A stretch of DNA of 64,000 bases, taken from Flavobacteriaceae bacterium. Its GTDB lineage: Bacteria; Bacteroidota; Bacteroidia; Flavobacteriales; Flavobacteriaceae. The notes under the pieces are model-generated. The model worked only from the letters and a program-made list of their open reading frames with translations, did no database searches and was not told the origin of the DNA. Location of the stretch: positions 1 through 64,000 of the forward strand of contig JAKIUU010000006.1 of NCBI GenBank assembly GCA_021647405.1, given 5' to 3'. Positions 43,207 to 51,327 of this stretch are shown in pieces (the first letter of the stretch is position 1; each line of letters opens with the position of its first letter). Made by a program: the position numbers and the translations under genes.

Positions 43207-44751
43207 TTACCTTATCAATTTTTTAGCTTTTTCGCGGATAATCATTTCTACAGGTACATTTTGTATTTTACTTTCAAGCCACGACAAAACATCGAGATAC
43301 AAAAAGGCACGTTTTTCATAGGGGTGGTTTTCATAAACAACCAATTCGCTGTGCAACTTAACAAAAGCCTTATGAATGTCTTGTGGGTAAATATTATTCA
43401 GATTTTTAAGAAACAAAATCATCTTGCGCTGTACTTCGTGCAAATCGTTCATTTTAACCAAAAACTTATAGGTAGAGACAATGAGTTTTTCAATATTTTC
43501 ATCTAGGCCAGCATCATAATGGGCTACCAGATTTAAAACCCTAGAAAAACACAATAAATCCTCACGCATTTTTAAGGCTTTGTTGTTTATTATTTTTTCG
43601 AGATAAAAAATACATTCTTCATTTTTACCTGCACCAAAATACATAGAGGCAATTTTGTAATAAAACACCATAACATGATGCGCATCAATTTTAGACTCGT
43701 AATTTTTTAAATCGGCTAATAGTCTTTGAGCGTAGTCTAAGCCCTTTGTAAATCTGCCCTCTAAAAAGTATAAATTCAGCTTATTCTGACTGTAACACAA
43801 AAAAGACAATGTTTTTGTATTCTCGTTAATAGTAATCTTTTCTAAATCTAAATCGGTTTTTAAATTTTCTAGTACAGCATTAAATTTTGTACTATGCTTT
43901 ATAAAAAAGAGCGCTTCTAATAAATAGTCAACTCCCTTTATATAAAAGACAGGATTTTGGCGTTTCATTTCAGAGTTTTTATCAAATAAATCAACCCATT
44001 TTTGAGCGTATTTATAGCTGTGTACAAAATCTTGTAGAATTAAGCTGTACCACAAATAGGCCTTATACAAAAAGAGTTTTTCTCTAAAACCAAGTGCCGA
44101 TAATTCATATTTTGGCAATCTCTTATTGAAATATATTTTTACTTTTGCGGCATCGGTATCATCTTTAGCATAACCCGTCTTTAACAACAAACTGTATAAC
44201 TGAAGCGATAGATTTGACAGTTTACTAATCCGCACACTTTTCATACTAAGCACTTTGGCCTGTTTGGTAAGTGCATCTGCACGGTTATTTAAACTTCGAG
44301 TGATGTATTGCGATTCTATTACTTTTTCGAATTCCACAATTTCAAAAGCCAAATTATTTTCGCCACTTGTCAAAGCCAAATCTTTTGATTTCTCTAATAT
44401 TTTTAGGCTTTGTTTGTACAATCCTTTACTGTATAATATGGCTGCAAAATCAAATTGTTCTCTAATATGAGCCCGCGCATTTTGATGTACTGGATTAAAA
44501 CGCAAACTCACTAATATCTGTTTGTACAAATGTGCTTTTGTATTGGAAATTTGCTGTTTTTTAATAGGTGTCTTTTTTAAAATTAAGGCATCATCATAAT
44601 GAGAATTTTTATCTAATAAATTGAATAATGACATAAAATTAGCATCGGCATTGCCACCCAATCTGCCTGCATAAAGTTTAAACTGGCGCTTTTCTGACTT
44701 AGAAAGCGACTTAACCAATGTAAAAAGTGCATCTTTTTGTTCAATAGCCAT
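43207..44751 (-). CDS. Unrecognised all-helical (TPR-like) protein
   Basis: 514 residues from MAIEQKDALFTLV; an ATG 15 codons upstream (44796) is possible, but the inner one starts directly at the conserved-looking helix. Not assigned to a known family. Almost entirely amphipathic helices with repeated Tyr/Leu/Lys-rich 30-40-residue stretches (for example YSKGLYKQSLKILEKSKDLA near 120 and GKNEECIFYLEKIINNKA near 405), like TPR repeats. No signal peptide or membrane helix. The motif SLSKSEKRQFKLYAG opens the protein. It lies alone between the divergent leu operon and ilvD, ends with its own terminator, and could serve as an interaction scaffold or regulator. Confidence 0.75.
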   Translation of the reverse strand: MAIEQKDALFTLVKSLSKSEKRQFKLYAGRLGGNADANFMSLFNLLDKNSHYDDALILKKTPIKKQQISNTKAHLYKQILVSLRFNPVHQNARAHIREQFDFAAILYSKGLYKQSLKILEKSKDLALTSGENNLAFEIVEFEKVIESQYITRSLNNRADALTKQAKVLSMKSVRISKLSNLSLQLYSLLLKTGYAKDDTDAAKVKIYFNKRLPKYELSALGFREKLFLYKAYLWYSLILQDFVHSYKYAQKWVDLFDKNSEMKRQNPVFYIKGVDYLLEALFFIKHSTKFNAVLENLKTDLDLEKITINENTKTLSFLCYSQNKLNLYFLEGRFTKGLDYAQRLLADLKNYESKIDAHHVMVFYYKIASMYFGAGKNEECIFYLEKIINNKALKMREDLLCFSRVLNLVAHYDAGLDENIEKLIVSTYKFLVKMNDLHEVQRKMILFLKNLNNIYPQDIHKAFVKLHSELVVYENHPYEKRAFLYLDVLSWLESKIQNVPVEMIIREKAKKLIR

Positions 44752-44863
44752 TGTAACTAATATTTTTTTATCTTTCTGTATTTCAGTTATATACAAAATT
44801 TATACCTTGTTTGAGCATAGTAAACACATCAAATTATGGTATTTATTAAAAAACCCAAACGTC

Positions 44864-44871
44864 TATTTTTG
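44864..44871 (+). promoter_or_regulatory. Putative -7 box of the leu operon
   Basis: TATTTTTG matches TAnnTTTG, 31 bp upstream of the leuA ATG. No TTG at the usual distance. Confidence 0.45.
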
Positions 44872-44902
44872 ATATTCCAAATGTGATAAAAAAAAATTAA
44901 TA

Positions 44903-46078
44903 ATGAATAAAAATAATGTCCAAATTTTTGACACAACCTTAAGGGATGGTGAACAAGTCCCAGGATGCAAGCTAAATACTGAACAAAAAATAGTTATAGC
45001 TAAGCGTCTTGACCTGTTAGGTGTTGATGTTATTGAAGCTGGATTTCCTATTTCAAGTCCAGGTGATTTTAAATCGGTTGAAGAAATATCTAAAATCATT
45101 AAAAATGCCAGTGTTTGTGCTTTAACCAGAGCCAATGAGAAGGATATTGAAGCCGCTGCAAAAGCCTTAAAATATGCTGTGCACCCCAGAATTCACACTG
45201 GTATTGGCACATCTGATTCTCATATAATTCACAAATTTAAATCAACACAAGAAAAAATTATTGAGCGTGCCATTCAAGCCGTTTCTTATGCTAAAAACTT
45301 TGTTGATGATGTTGAGTTTTATGCCGAAGATGCTGGCAGAACAGATAATAAATTTTTGGCCAAAGTCTGCGAAGCTGTTATCAATGCTGGTGCTACTGTT
45401 TTAAATATTCCAGACACAACAGGTTACTGCTTGCCTGGCGAATATGGTGCCAAAATAAAATATTTAAAAGACAATGTAAAAGGCATTGAAAATGTTATTT
45501 TATCATGCCATTGTCATAACGATTTAGGCTTAGCTACAGCCAATGCCATAGCTGGTATTCAAAATGGTGCCCGTCAAATTGAATGTACCATAAACGGTAT
45601 AGGCGAACGAGCTGGAAACACATCATTAGAAGAAGTGGTTATGATTTTAAGACAACATCCGTATTTAAATTTAGACACACGTGTTAACTCCAAACTGTTA
45701 TATGATACAAGTCAGTTGGTACAACAAAGTATGGGTATGATGGTACAGCCCAATAAAGCTATTGTTGGCGAAAATGCTTTTGCACACAGCTCAGGAATTC
45801 ATCAAGATGGTGTTATCAAAAACAGAGAAACATACGAAATTATTAACCCTGCCGATGTGGGTGTAAATGAATCTTCAATTGTTTTAACCGCTAGAAGCGG
45901 AAGGGCTGCCTTGGCATATCGTGCTAAAAATGTGGGTTACGAATTGACCAAAATAGAATTGGATATTTTGTATCCTCAGTTTTTGAATTATGCCGACAGT
46001 CGTAAAGAAGTACACGATGCAGATATTCATCAATTAATAAGCTTAAACAAGCCTTTAAAATCAAGTGTAAACTTCTAA
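44903..46078 (+). CDS. leuA: 2-isopropylmalate synthase (short form)
   Basis: 391 residues. Metal and substrate motif FDTTLRDGEQVPG (9-21), catalytic HCHNDLGLATANA near 199-211 and the NGIGERAGNTSLEEVVM stretch. Only the catalytic and accessory helical parts are present; the LeuA regulatory dimer domain found in 500-residue forms is missing, so leucine feedback may be absent or work otherwise. Homologous homocitrate or citramalate synthases are the alternatives, but leuCDB follow directly. Confidence 0.93.
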   Translation: MNKNNVQIFDTTLRDGEQVPGCKLNTEQKIVIAKRLDLLGVDVIEAGFPISSPGDFKSVEEISKIIKNASVCALTRANEKDIEAAAKALKYAVHPRIHTGIGTSDSHIIHKFKSTQEKIIERAIQAVSYAKNFVDDVEFYAEDAGRTDNKFLAKVCEAVINAGATVLNIPDTTGYCLPGEYGAKIKYLKDNVKGIENVILSCHCHNDLGLATANAIAGIQNGARQIECTINGIGERAGNTSLEEVVMILRQHPYLNLDTRVNSKLLYDTSQLVQQSMGMMVQPNKAIVGENAFAHSSGIHQDGVIKNRETYEIINPADVGVNESSIVLTARSGRAALAYRAKNVGYELTKIELDILYPQFLNYADSRKEVHDADIHQLISLNKPLKSSVNF

Positions 46079-46091
46079 GTTTAAAAAACAA

Positions 46092-47471
46092 ATGGGAAAA
46101 ACACTTTTTGATAAAGTTTGGGACAGCCATAGTGTAACCACCATAGAAAACGGCCCCCATGTTTTATACATAGACAAACATTTAATACACGAAGTGACAA
46201 GCCCTCAAGCCTTTAAAGAGCTAGAGAATAGAGGAATCGCACTTTTCAGACCAAAACAAATTGTGGCAACTGCCGACCATAATACGCCCACAAAAAATCA
46301 GCACCTACCCATAAAAGATTTACAGTCAAGAAATCAGTTAGAGCAATTGGCAAAAAACTGCACCAAAAACAATATAGAACTATATGGGCTAGGTCATAAA
46401 TACAATGGCATTATTCATGTAATAGCGCCCGAACTTGGCATGACACAACCAGGCATGACAATTGTTTGTGGCGACAGCCACACATCAACACACGGCGCCT
46501 TTGGCAGCATTGCTTTTGGCATAGGTACCAGTCAAGTGGCTCAGGTTTTTGCAAGCCAAAGTTTGATATTAGAAAGGCCCAAAACAATGCGCGTTTCTGT
46601 TAACGGAAAACTGGCAAAAGGTGTTTTAGCTAAAGATGTTATTTTATATATTATTGCCAAATTAGGCACCAATTCTGGTACGGGTTATTTTATTGAATAT
46701 GCCGGAAATGTGTTTGAAGATATGACCATGGAAAGTAGGATGACTGTTTGCAATATGAGTATTGAAATGGGTGCCAGAGGCGGTATGATTGCCCCAGACA
46801 AAACCACTTTTGATTATATAAAAGGGCGAAAATTTGCACCTAAAGGAGATGCTTTTACCAAAAAAGTAACTTATTGGAAAAGTTTAAAAACTGATAGTGA
46901 TGCCATTTTTGACGCCTCTTACGAGTTTGATGCTTCGGATATCGAACCCATGATTACTTACGGTACAAATCCTGGAATGGGTATAAAAATTACTGAGAAA
47001 ATTCCCTCAGAGGAAAGTGAATCTCTTGAAAAGTCTCTGAAATATATGGGATTTAAAAAGGGAACTTCGCTGATAAATCAGCCCATAAATTATGTTTTTA
47101 TTGGCAGTTGTACCAATTCGCGAATTGAAGATTTTAGAATTGCAGCCAACTACATCAAAGGAAAACAAAAGGCCAAAAACGTCAATGCCTTAATTGTTCC
47201 AGGCTCACAATTGGTAGCCAAACAAATTGTTGAAGAAGGCCTGCAAACAGTTTTTGAAGAAGCTGGGTTCGAACTTCGCCAGCCAGGTTGCTCGGCTTGT
47301 TTGGCCATGAACGATGATAAAATTCCCGAAGGGGAATACTGTGTCTCTACCTCAAACCGAAACTTTGAAGGCCGTCAAGGGCAAGGAGCTAGAACTCTAT
47401 TGGCAAGTCCTTTGGTAGCTGCTTCGGTGGCTATTTCGGGTAAAATTATTGACATTACTAAAAACTTTTAA
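46092..47471 (+). CDS. leuC: 3-isopropylmalate dehydratase large subunit
   Basis: 459 residues, aconitase superfamily. Start MGKTLFDKVWDSH; ATADHNTPT; CGDSHTSTHGAFG; and the cluster cysteines in FIGSCTNSRIEDFR and GCSACLAMN, which bind a 4Fe-4S cluster. Acts with LeuD. 13 bp after leuA. Confidence 0.97.
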   Translation: MGKTLFDKVWDSHSVTTIENGPHVLYIDKHLIHEVTSPQAFKELENRGIALFRPKQIVATADHNTPTKNQHLPIKDLQSRNQLEQLAKNCTKNNIELYGLGHKYNGIIHVIAPELGMTQPGMTIVCGDSHTSTHGAFGSIAFGIGTSQVAQVFASQSLILERPKTMRVSVNGKLAKGVLAKDVILYIIAKLGTNSGTGYFIEYAGNVFEDMTMESRMTVCNMSIEMGARGGMIAPDKTTFDYIKGRKFAPKGDAFTKKVTYWKSLKTDSDAIFDASYEFDASDIEPMITYGTNPGMGIKITEKIPSEESESLEKSLKYMGFKKGTSLINQPINYVFIGSCTNSRIEDFRIAANYIKGKQKAKNVNALIVPGSQLVAKQIVEEGLQTVFEEAGFELRQPGCSACLAMNDDKIPEGEYCVSTSNRNFEGRQGQGARTLLASPLVAASVAISGKIIDITKNF

Positions 47472-47472
47472 T

Positions 47473-48060
47473 ATGGCTAAGTTTACAAAAATTACATCCA
47501 CGGCAGTGCCATTGGCTATACAAAATATAGATACAGATCAAGTAATACCAGCACGCTTTTTAAAAGCGACAAACCGTGAAGGGTTTGGCGAAAACTTATT
47601 TAGAGACTGGCGATTTAATAAAAATGGATTAGTTAATCATGATTTCATTTTAAATAATAAGAATTATTGTGGTGAAATCTTAATCGCTGGAAGTAACTTT
47701 GGTTGTGGCTCGAGTCGTGAACATGCCGCGTGGGCTGTTCACGATTATGGGTTTAAAGTTGTTATCTCTAGTTTTTTTGCAGATATCTTTAAGGGAAATG
47801 CCTTGAACAACGGTATTTTACCTGTTCAAATTTCGGAAGAGTTTCTGCAAATTTTATTAAAGACCACTAAAGAAAAACCTCAAACAATACTCAGTGTAGA
47901 TTTAGAAAATCAAACACTCACATTAGAAGAAACAGGGCTGTCAGAAAAATTTGACATTGACCCATACAAAAAGTTATGCTTCCAAAATGGCTATGATGAT
48001 ATTGATTATCTGATAAGTATCAAAGATAAAATTGAAGCGTACGAAACGACAAATAGATGA
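47473..48060 (+). CDS. leuD: 3-isopropylmalate dehydratase small subunit
   Basis: 195 residues from the ATG at 47473, directly after the leuC stop (one base between). Motifs NIDTDQVIPARFL and GSNFGCGSSREHAAWAV are diagnostic for LeuD. An in-frame start 24 bp earlier would lie inside leuC and is unlikely. Ends 4 nt into leuB. Confidence 0.96.
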   Translation: MAKFTKITSTAVPLAIQNIDTDQVIPARFLKATNREGFGENLFRDWRFNKNGLVNHDFILNNKNYCGEILIAGSNFGCGSSREHAAWAVHDYGFKVVISSFFADIFKGNALNNGILPVQISEEFLQILLKTTKEKPQTILSVDLENQTLTLEETGLSEKFDIDPYKKLCFQNGYDDIDYLISIKDKIEAYETTNR

Positions 48061-49172
48061 AATTAAAAATTGCTTTACTTCCCGGAGACGGCATTGGACC
48101 AGAAGTAACCAAACAAGCTGTAAAGGTGTTAGATACAATAGCCGAAAAATTCAACCATACTATTGAATATCAAACGGCCGATGTAGGGGCTATAGCCATT
48201 GACAAAACAGGCAATCCCTTACCCGATGAAACTTTAAAAATTTGCGCCGATGCTGACGCTATTTTATTCGGCGCCATTGGCGACCCTAAATACGATAATG
48301 ACCCAAGCGCCAAAGTACGCCCAGAACAAGGTTTACTCAAACTCAGAAAAAGTTTAGGCCTTTTTGCAAACATACGCCCTTTAACTACTTATGCCTCATT
48401 AATTCATAAATCTAATTTAAAAGAAGCTGTTATAAAAGGGACCGATTTTGTTATTTATAGGGAACTTACGAGTGGTATTTATTTTGGCGAAAAAGAGTTA
48501 AGTGATGATGGTAATACAGCTGTAGATATCTGTAAATACACCACTGAAGAAATTAACCGCATAGCACATTTGGCTTTTAAGTCGGCACAAGTACGCAGAA
48601 AAAAACTGACTTTGGTTGACAAAGCCAACGTGTTGGAAACATCACGTTTATGGCGAAAATGTGTTACTAAAATAGCAACCGAATATCCCGATGTAAGTCT
48701 TGATTTTTTGTTTGTAGACAATGCGGCGATGCAAATTATTTTGAATCCCACACAATTTGATGTTATTTTAACTGAAAATTTATTTGGCGATATTATTTCT
48801 GATGAAGCCAGTGTTATTTCGGGCTCAATAGGTTTGTTGGCATCGGCATCAATAGGATATCACACGGCGCTATTTGAGCCTATTCACGGCTCCTACCCTC
48901 AGGCAAAAGGCAAAAATATTGCCAACCCTGTGGCTTCCATTTTATCAGCAGCTATGCTACTAGAGCATTTTAAATTGTACAAAGAAGCCGGTCTTATTAA
49001 AGAAGCTGTAGAAAAATCTTTAGAATTAAATATCTGCACCGTAGATATAAATAGCGAGTCGCTTTTTAAAACAGATGATATAGGCGAATTTATTATGGAT
49101 TATATTCAATTTCCCCAAGATTATAAAGTAAACCCTAATAATATACATATTGGTAAATCGACAATAATTTAA
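48057..49172 (+). CDS. leuB: 3-isopropylmalate dehydrogenase
   Basis: 371 residues. Start IALLPGDGIGPEVTKQ; substrate loop LRKSLGLFANIRP; RELTSGIYFGEK; VDKANVLETSRLWRK; and the NAD-binding region GSYPQAKGKNIANPVA. Last step of 2-oxoisocaproate formation. Four-nt overlap with leuD; a terminator follows. Confidence 0.97.
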   Translation: MKLKIALLPGDGIGPEVTKQAVKVLDTIAEKFNHTIEYQTADVGAIAIDKTGNPLPDETLKICADADAILFGAIGDPKYDNDPSAKVRPEQGLLKLRKSLGLFANIRPLTTYASLIHKSNLKEAVIKGTDFVIYRELTSGIYFGEKELSDDGNTAVDICKYTTEEINRIAHLAFKSAQVRRKKLTLVDKANVLETSRLWRKCVTKIATEYPDVSLDFLFVDNAAMQIILNPTQFDVILTENLFGDIISDEASVISGSIGLLASASIGYHTALFEPIHGSYPQAKGKNIANPVASILSAAMLLEHFKLYKEAGLIKEAVEKSLELNICTVDINSESLFKTDDIGEFIMDYIQFPQDYKVNPNNIHIGKSTII

Positions 49173-49200
49173 TTTGTATTGGTTTTTTGGATAGTGAAGA

Positions 49201-49232
49201 AAAGGCCTACATTGTATGTAGGTCTTTTTTTA
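49201..49232 (+). terminator. Terminator of the leu operon
   Basis: AAAGGCCTACAT / ATGTAGGTCTTT, 12-bp stem with one G-T pair and a 3-nt loop, followed by TTTTTTTATT. It starts 29 bp after leuB. It lies within the open frame that continues into the AlkB-like gene, so that gene must start further on. Confidence 0.85.
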
Positions 49233-49274
49233 TTATTTTTTATATATATTGTCGGTTCTAAAACAATTTTTATT

Positions 49275-50315
49275 GTGCTAAAAATAAAATATTTACTGGT
49301 TTATTTGCTGCCCATAAGCACCTATATTTCGCTTAGCTCAAAAGGGTGGTTAACATTTTTACCGCTGTTTTTATTCTTTGTTTTAGTCCCAGTTATAGAA
49401 ATATTTTTAAACCCTGATCCTTCCAACTTTTCAGAAGAAATAGCCAAAGTCGAAAAAAACAAAACCTTTTACAGTATCATTTTATACATTGCTTTGCCTG
49501 TGCAAATATTTTTATTGTTCTTCTTTTTTAAGGCTATTCAAGAACCCAATCTGAGTACTTTTGAATACGTGGGACGGCTCTACAGCATGGGGCTTATGTG
49601 TGGCGTAATGGGTATAAACGTAGGGCACGAATTGGGGCACAGGGCCAATCGTTTAGAACAGTTAATAGGTGAATTACTTTTACTTAGCTCTTTAAATACA
49701 CACTTTTTACCCTACCATAATGAAGGACATCACCGCAATGTGGCCACCCCAAAAGATGCGGCTACAGCCAAAAAAAACGAATGGGTTTTTACGTTTTGGA
49801 TACGTTCTCATTTTGGCAGTTATATTGAGGCTTGGCAGATAGAAAACAAGCGTATGCTAAAAAAAGGATTGTCTAAATTTTCATTACACAATAAAATGAT
49901 AGTGTATAGTTTGGCAAATATCATACTGTTAACAAGTCTCTATTATTATCTTGGATTGGCTGTACTATCGGCCTTTGTAACAGCTTCAATAATTGGCATT
50001 TTACTATTAGAAACTGTAAACTACATTGAGCATTACGGATTGTTGCGACACAAAAAGGAAGATGGCAAATACGAACGTGTCAGGCACAACCATTCATGGA
50101 ATTCAGACCATGTTTTAAGTAAATTACTGTTATTTAACTTATCGCGTCATTCAGACCATCATTACAAAGGCAGTAAAAAATACCAGATTTTAGAATCACT
50201 CCCTCAAAGTCCGCAAATGCCAACAGGTTATTCGGGTATGGTGGTTTTTGCCTTAGTACCCCCTCTATGGATTTGGTATATGAATAGGCAGTTAAAAAAG
50301 TATCAAGAGGTTTAA
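49275..50315 (+). CDS. AlkB-like membrane di-iron hydroxylase
   Basis: 346 residues if started at the GTG at 49275 (VLKIKYLLVYLLPIS); no ATG is available near the N-terminus, and earlier codons lie in the leu terminator. Histidine boxes of alkane 1-monooxygenase are complete: NVGHELGHRAN, HNEGHHRNV, NYIEHYGL, and LSRHSDHHYKGS. Several membrane segments. The family hydroxylates terminal methyl groups of alkanes or fatty acids with rubredoxin; no rubredoxin gene is nearby. Whether it acts on alkanes or on another lipid in this organism cannot be told. Confidence 0.9.
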   Translation: MLKIKYLLVYLLPISTYISLSSKGWLTFLPLFLFFVLVPVIEIFLNPDPSNFSEEIAKVEKNKTFYSIILYIALPVQIFLLFFFFKAIQEPNLSTFEYVGRLYSMGLMCGVMGINVGHELGHRANRLEQLIGELLLLSSLNTHFLPYHNEGHHRNVATPKDAATAKKNEWVFTFWIRSHFGSYIEAWQIENKRMLKKGLSKFSLHNKMIVYSLANIILLTSLYYYLGLAVLSAFVTASIIGILLLETVNYIEHYGLLRHKKEDGKYERVRHNHSWNSDHVLSKLLLFNLSRHSDHHYKGSKKYQILESLPQSPQMPTGYSGMVVFALVPPLWIWYMNRQLKKYQEV

Positions 50316-50546
50316 GATTTGGAGGATTCTCCCATCCCTGTCCCTTCCCAAAGGGAAAGGTAATAATTCTTCCCTTCAGTCAGGTATCCGCGTGACAGAT
50401 AAGAATTAACTGTTTTTAGTTTGTTGTTTACTATAAACCCAAAAGAGATCACTCAAATTAACAAAAAAATTAAAAGCGGTTTCTATTGATCTTAAAATAT
50501 CCTTCCAAATTTTTTCTTAAATTCGTCTGCTCATTAAAAAAGTACT

Positions 50547-51278
50547 ATGACTCAAAAAACAGTTTCAGAGGCCGTCAATTACCGCAGGGCTGTGCGTAAT
50601 TACGATACCAACATTGCCATAGATAGTGCTGTTGTAAAAACCTGTATTGAGCAGGCTACATTGGCGCCAAGCAGTAGTAATTTACAGTTGTGGGAATTTC
50701 ATCACATTATTTCGCCCGAGGTTAAAAAGAAGCTGTCTGCCTATTGTTTTGATCAAGGGGCTGCCAAAACAGCTCAAGAGTTGGTAGTAGTTGTGGTTCG
50801 TAAAGATTTATGGCGCAAACGCCAAAAATCTAATCTTAATTACCTCGATAAACTTTACGGAGGCAAACCATATTCCGAATATTCTAGCCGTGAGAAATTT
50901 GCCGCCAATTATTATAAAAAATTAATCCCGTTTACTTACTTTGATATTTTGGGTCTTTTGGGATGGCTAAAATATATTTTATTTTGGATGGTGGGCTTGT
51001 TTCGCCCTATTTATAGAGAAGCCCGGAGTAAAGATTTACGCGTAGTAGCTCATAAAAGTGCGGGCTTGGCCGCACAAACTTTTATGCTGAGTATGGCGGC
51101 CCATGGGCTAGACACCTGCCCTATGGAAGGCACAGATACCCTGCGTATTAAAAGGCTTTTAAAACTGCCTTATGGTGCCGAAATTAATATGGTTATTTCT
51201 TGTGGCATACGCACAGACAAAGGTGTGTATGGCGACCGATTTAGAATTCCTTTTGAGGAAGTGTATAAAAAATGGTAA
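50547..51278 (+). CDS. Nitroreductase-family flavoprotein
   Basis: 243 residues. The FMN-binding start AVNYRRAVRNYD and TLAPSSSNLQLWEFHHI, and the C-terminal ISCGIRTDKGVYGDRFR, place it in the NADH:flavin nitroreductase family. A hydrophobic stretch of about 20 residues (DILGLLGWLKYILFWMVGL, near 134-152) interrupts the middle, a feature of a subgroup. Substrate unknown. The 231 bp upstream contain a palindrome (CCTTCCC...GGGAAAGG near 50343-50360) but no clear promoter box. Confidence 0.88.
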   Translation: MTQKTVSEAVNYRRAVRNYDTNIAIDSAVVKTCIEQATLAPSSSNLQLWEFHHIISPEVKKKLSAYCFDQGAAKTAQELVVVVVRKDLWRKRQKSNLNYLDKLYGGKPYSEYSSREKFAANYYKKLIPFTYFDILGLLGWLKYILFWMVGLFRPIYREARSKDLRVVAHKSAGLAAQTFMLSMAAHGLDTCPMEGTDTLRIKRLLKLPYGAEINMVISCGIRTDKGVYGDRFRIPFEEVYKKW

Positions 51279-51289
51279 AAAAATAGGAG

Positions 51290-51310
51290 GCTCACTTTAA
51301 AGTGAAGCCC
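51290..51310 (-). terminator. Terminator between convergent nitroreductase and penicillin-acylase genes
   Basis: GGCTCACTTT / AAAGTGAAGCC, about 10 bp with one bulge; on the minus strand it is followed by CTCCTATTTTTTTA. It serves the penicillin-acylase gene, perhaps both. Confidence 0.45.
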
Positions 51311-51327
51311 TGACCATATCTTTGATT

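Noticed and set aside
43093..43506. 137-codon plus-strand open frame
   Set aside because: Mostly antisense to the helical-protein gene, no recognisable domain, and its start overlaps that gene's terminator.
44903..49172. T-box, leucine or other riboswitch in front of leuA
   Set aside because: Only about 150 bp separate leuA from its divergent neighbour and no conserved leader structure was recognised.
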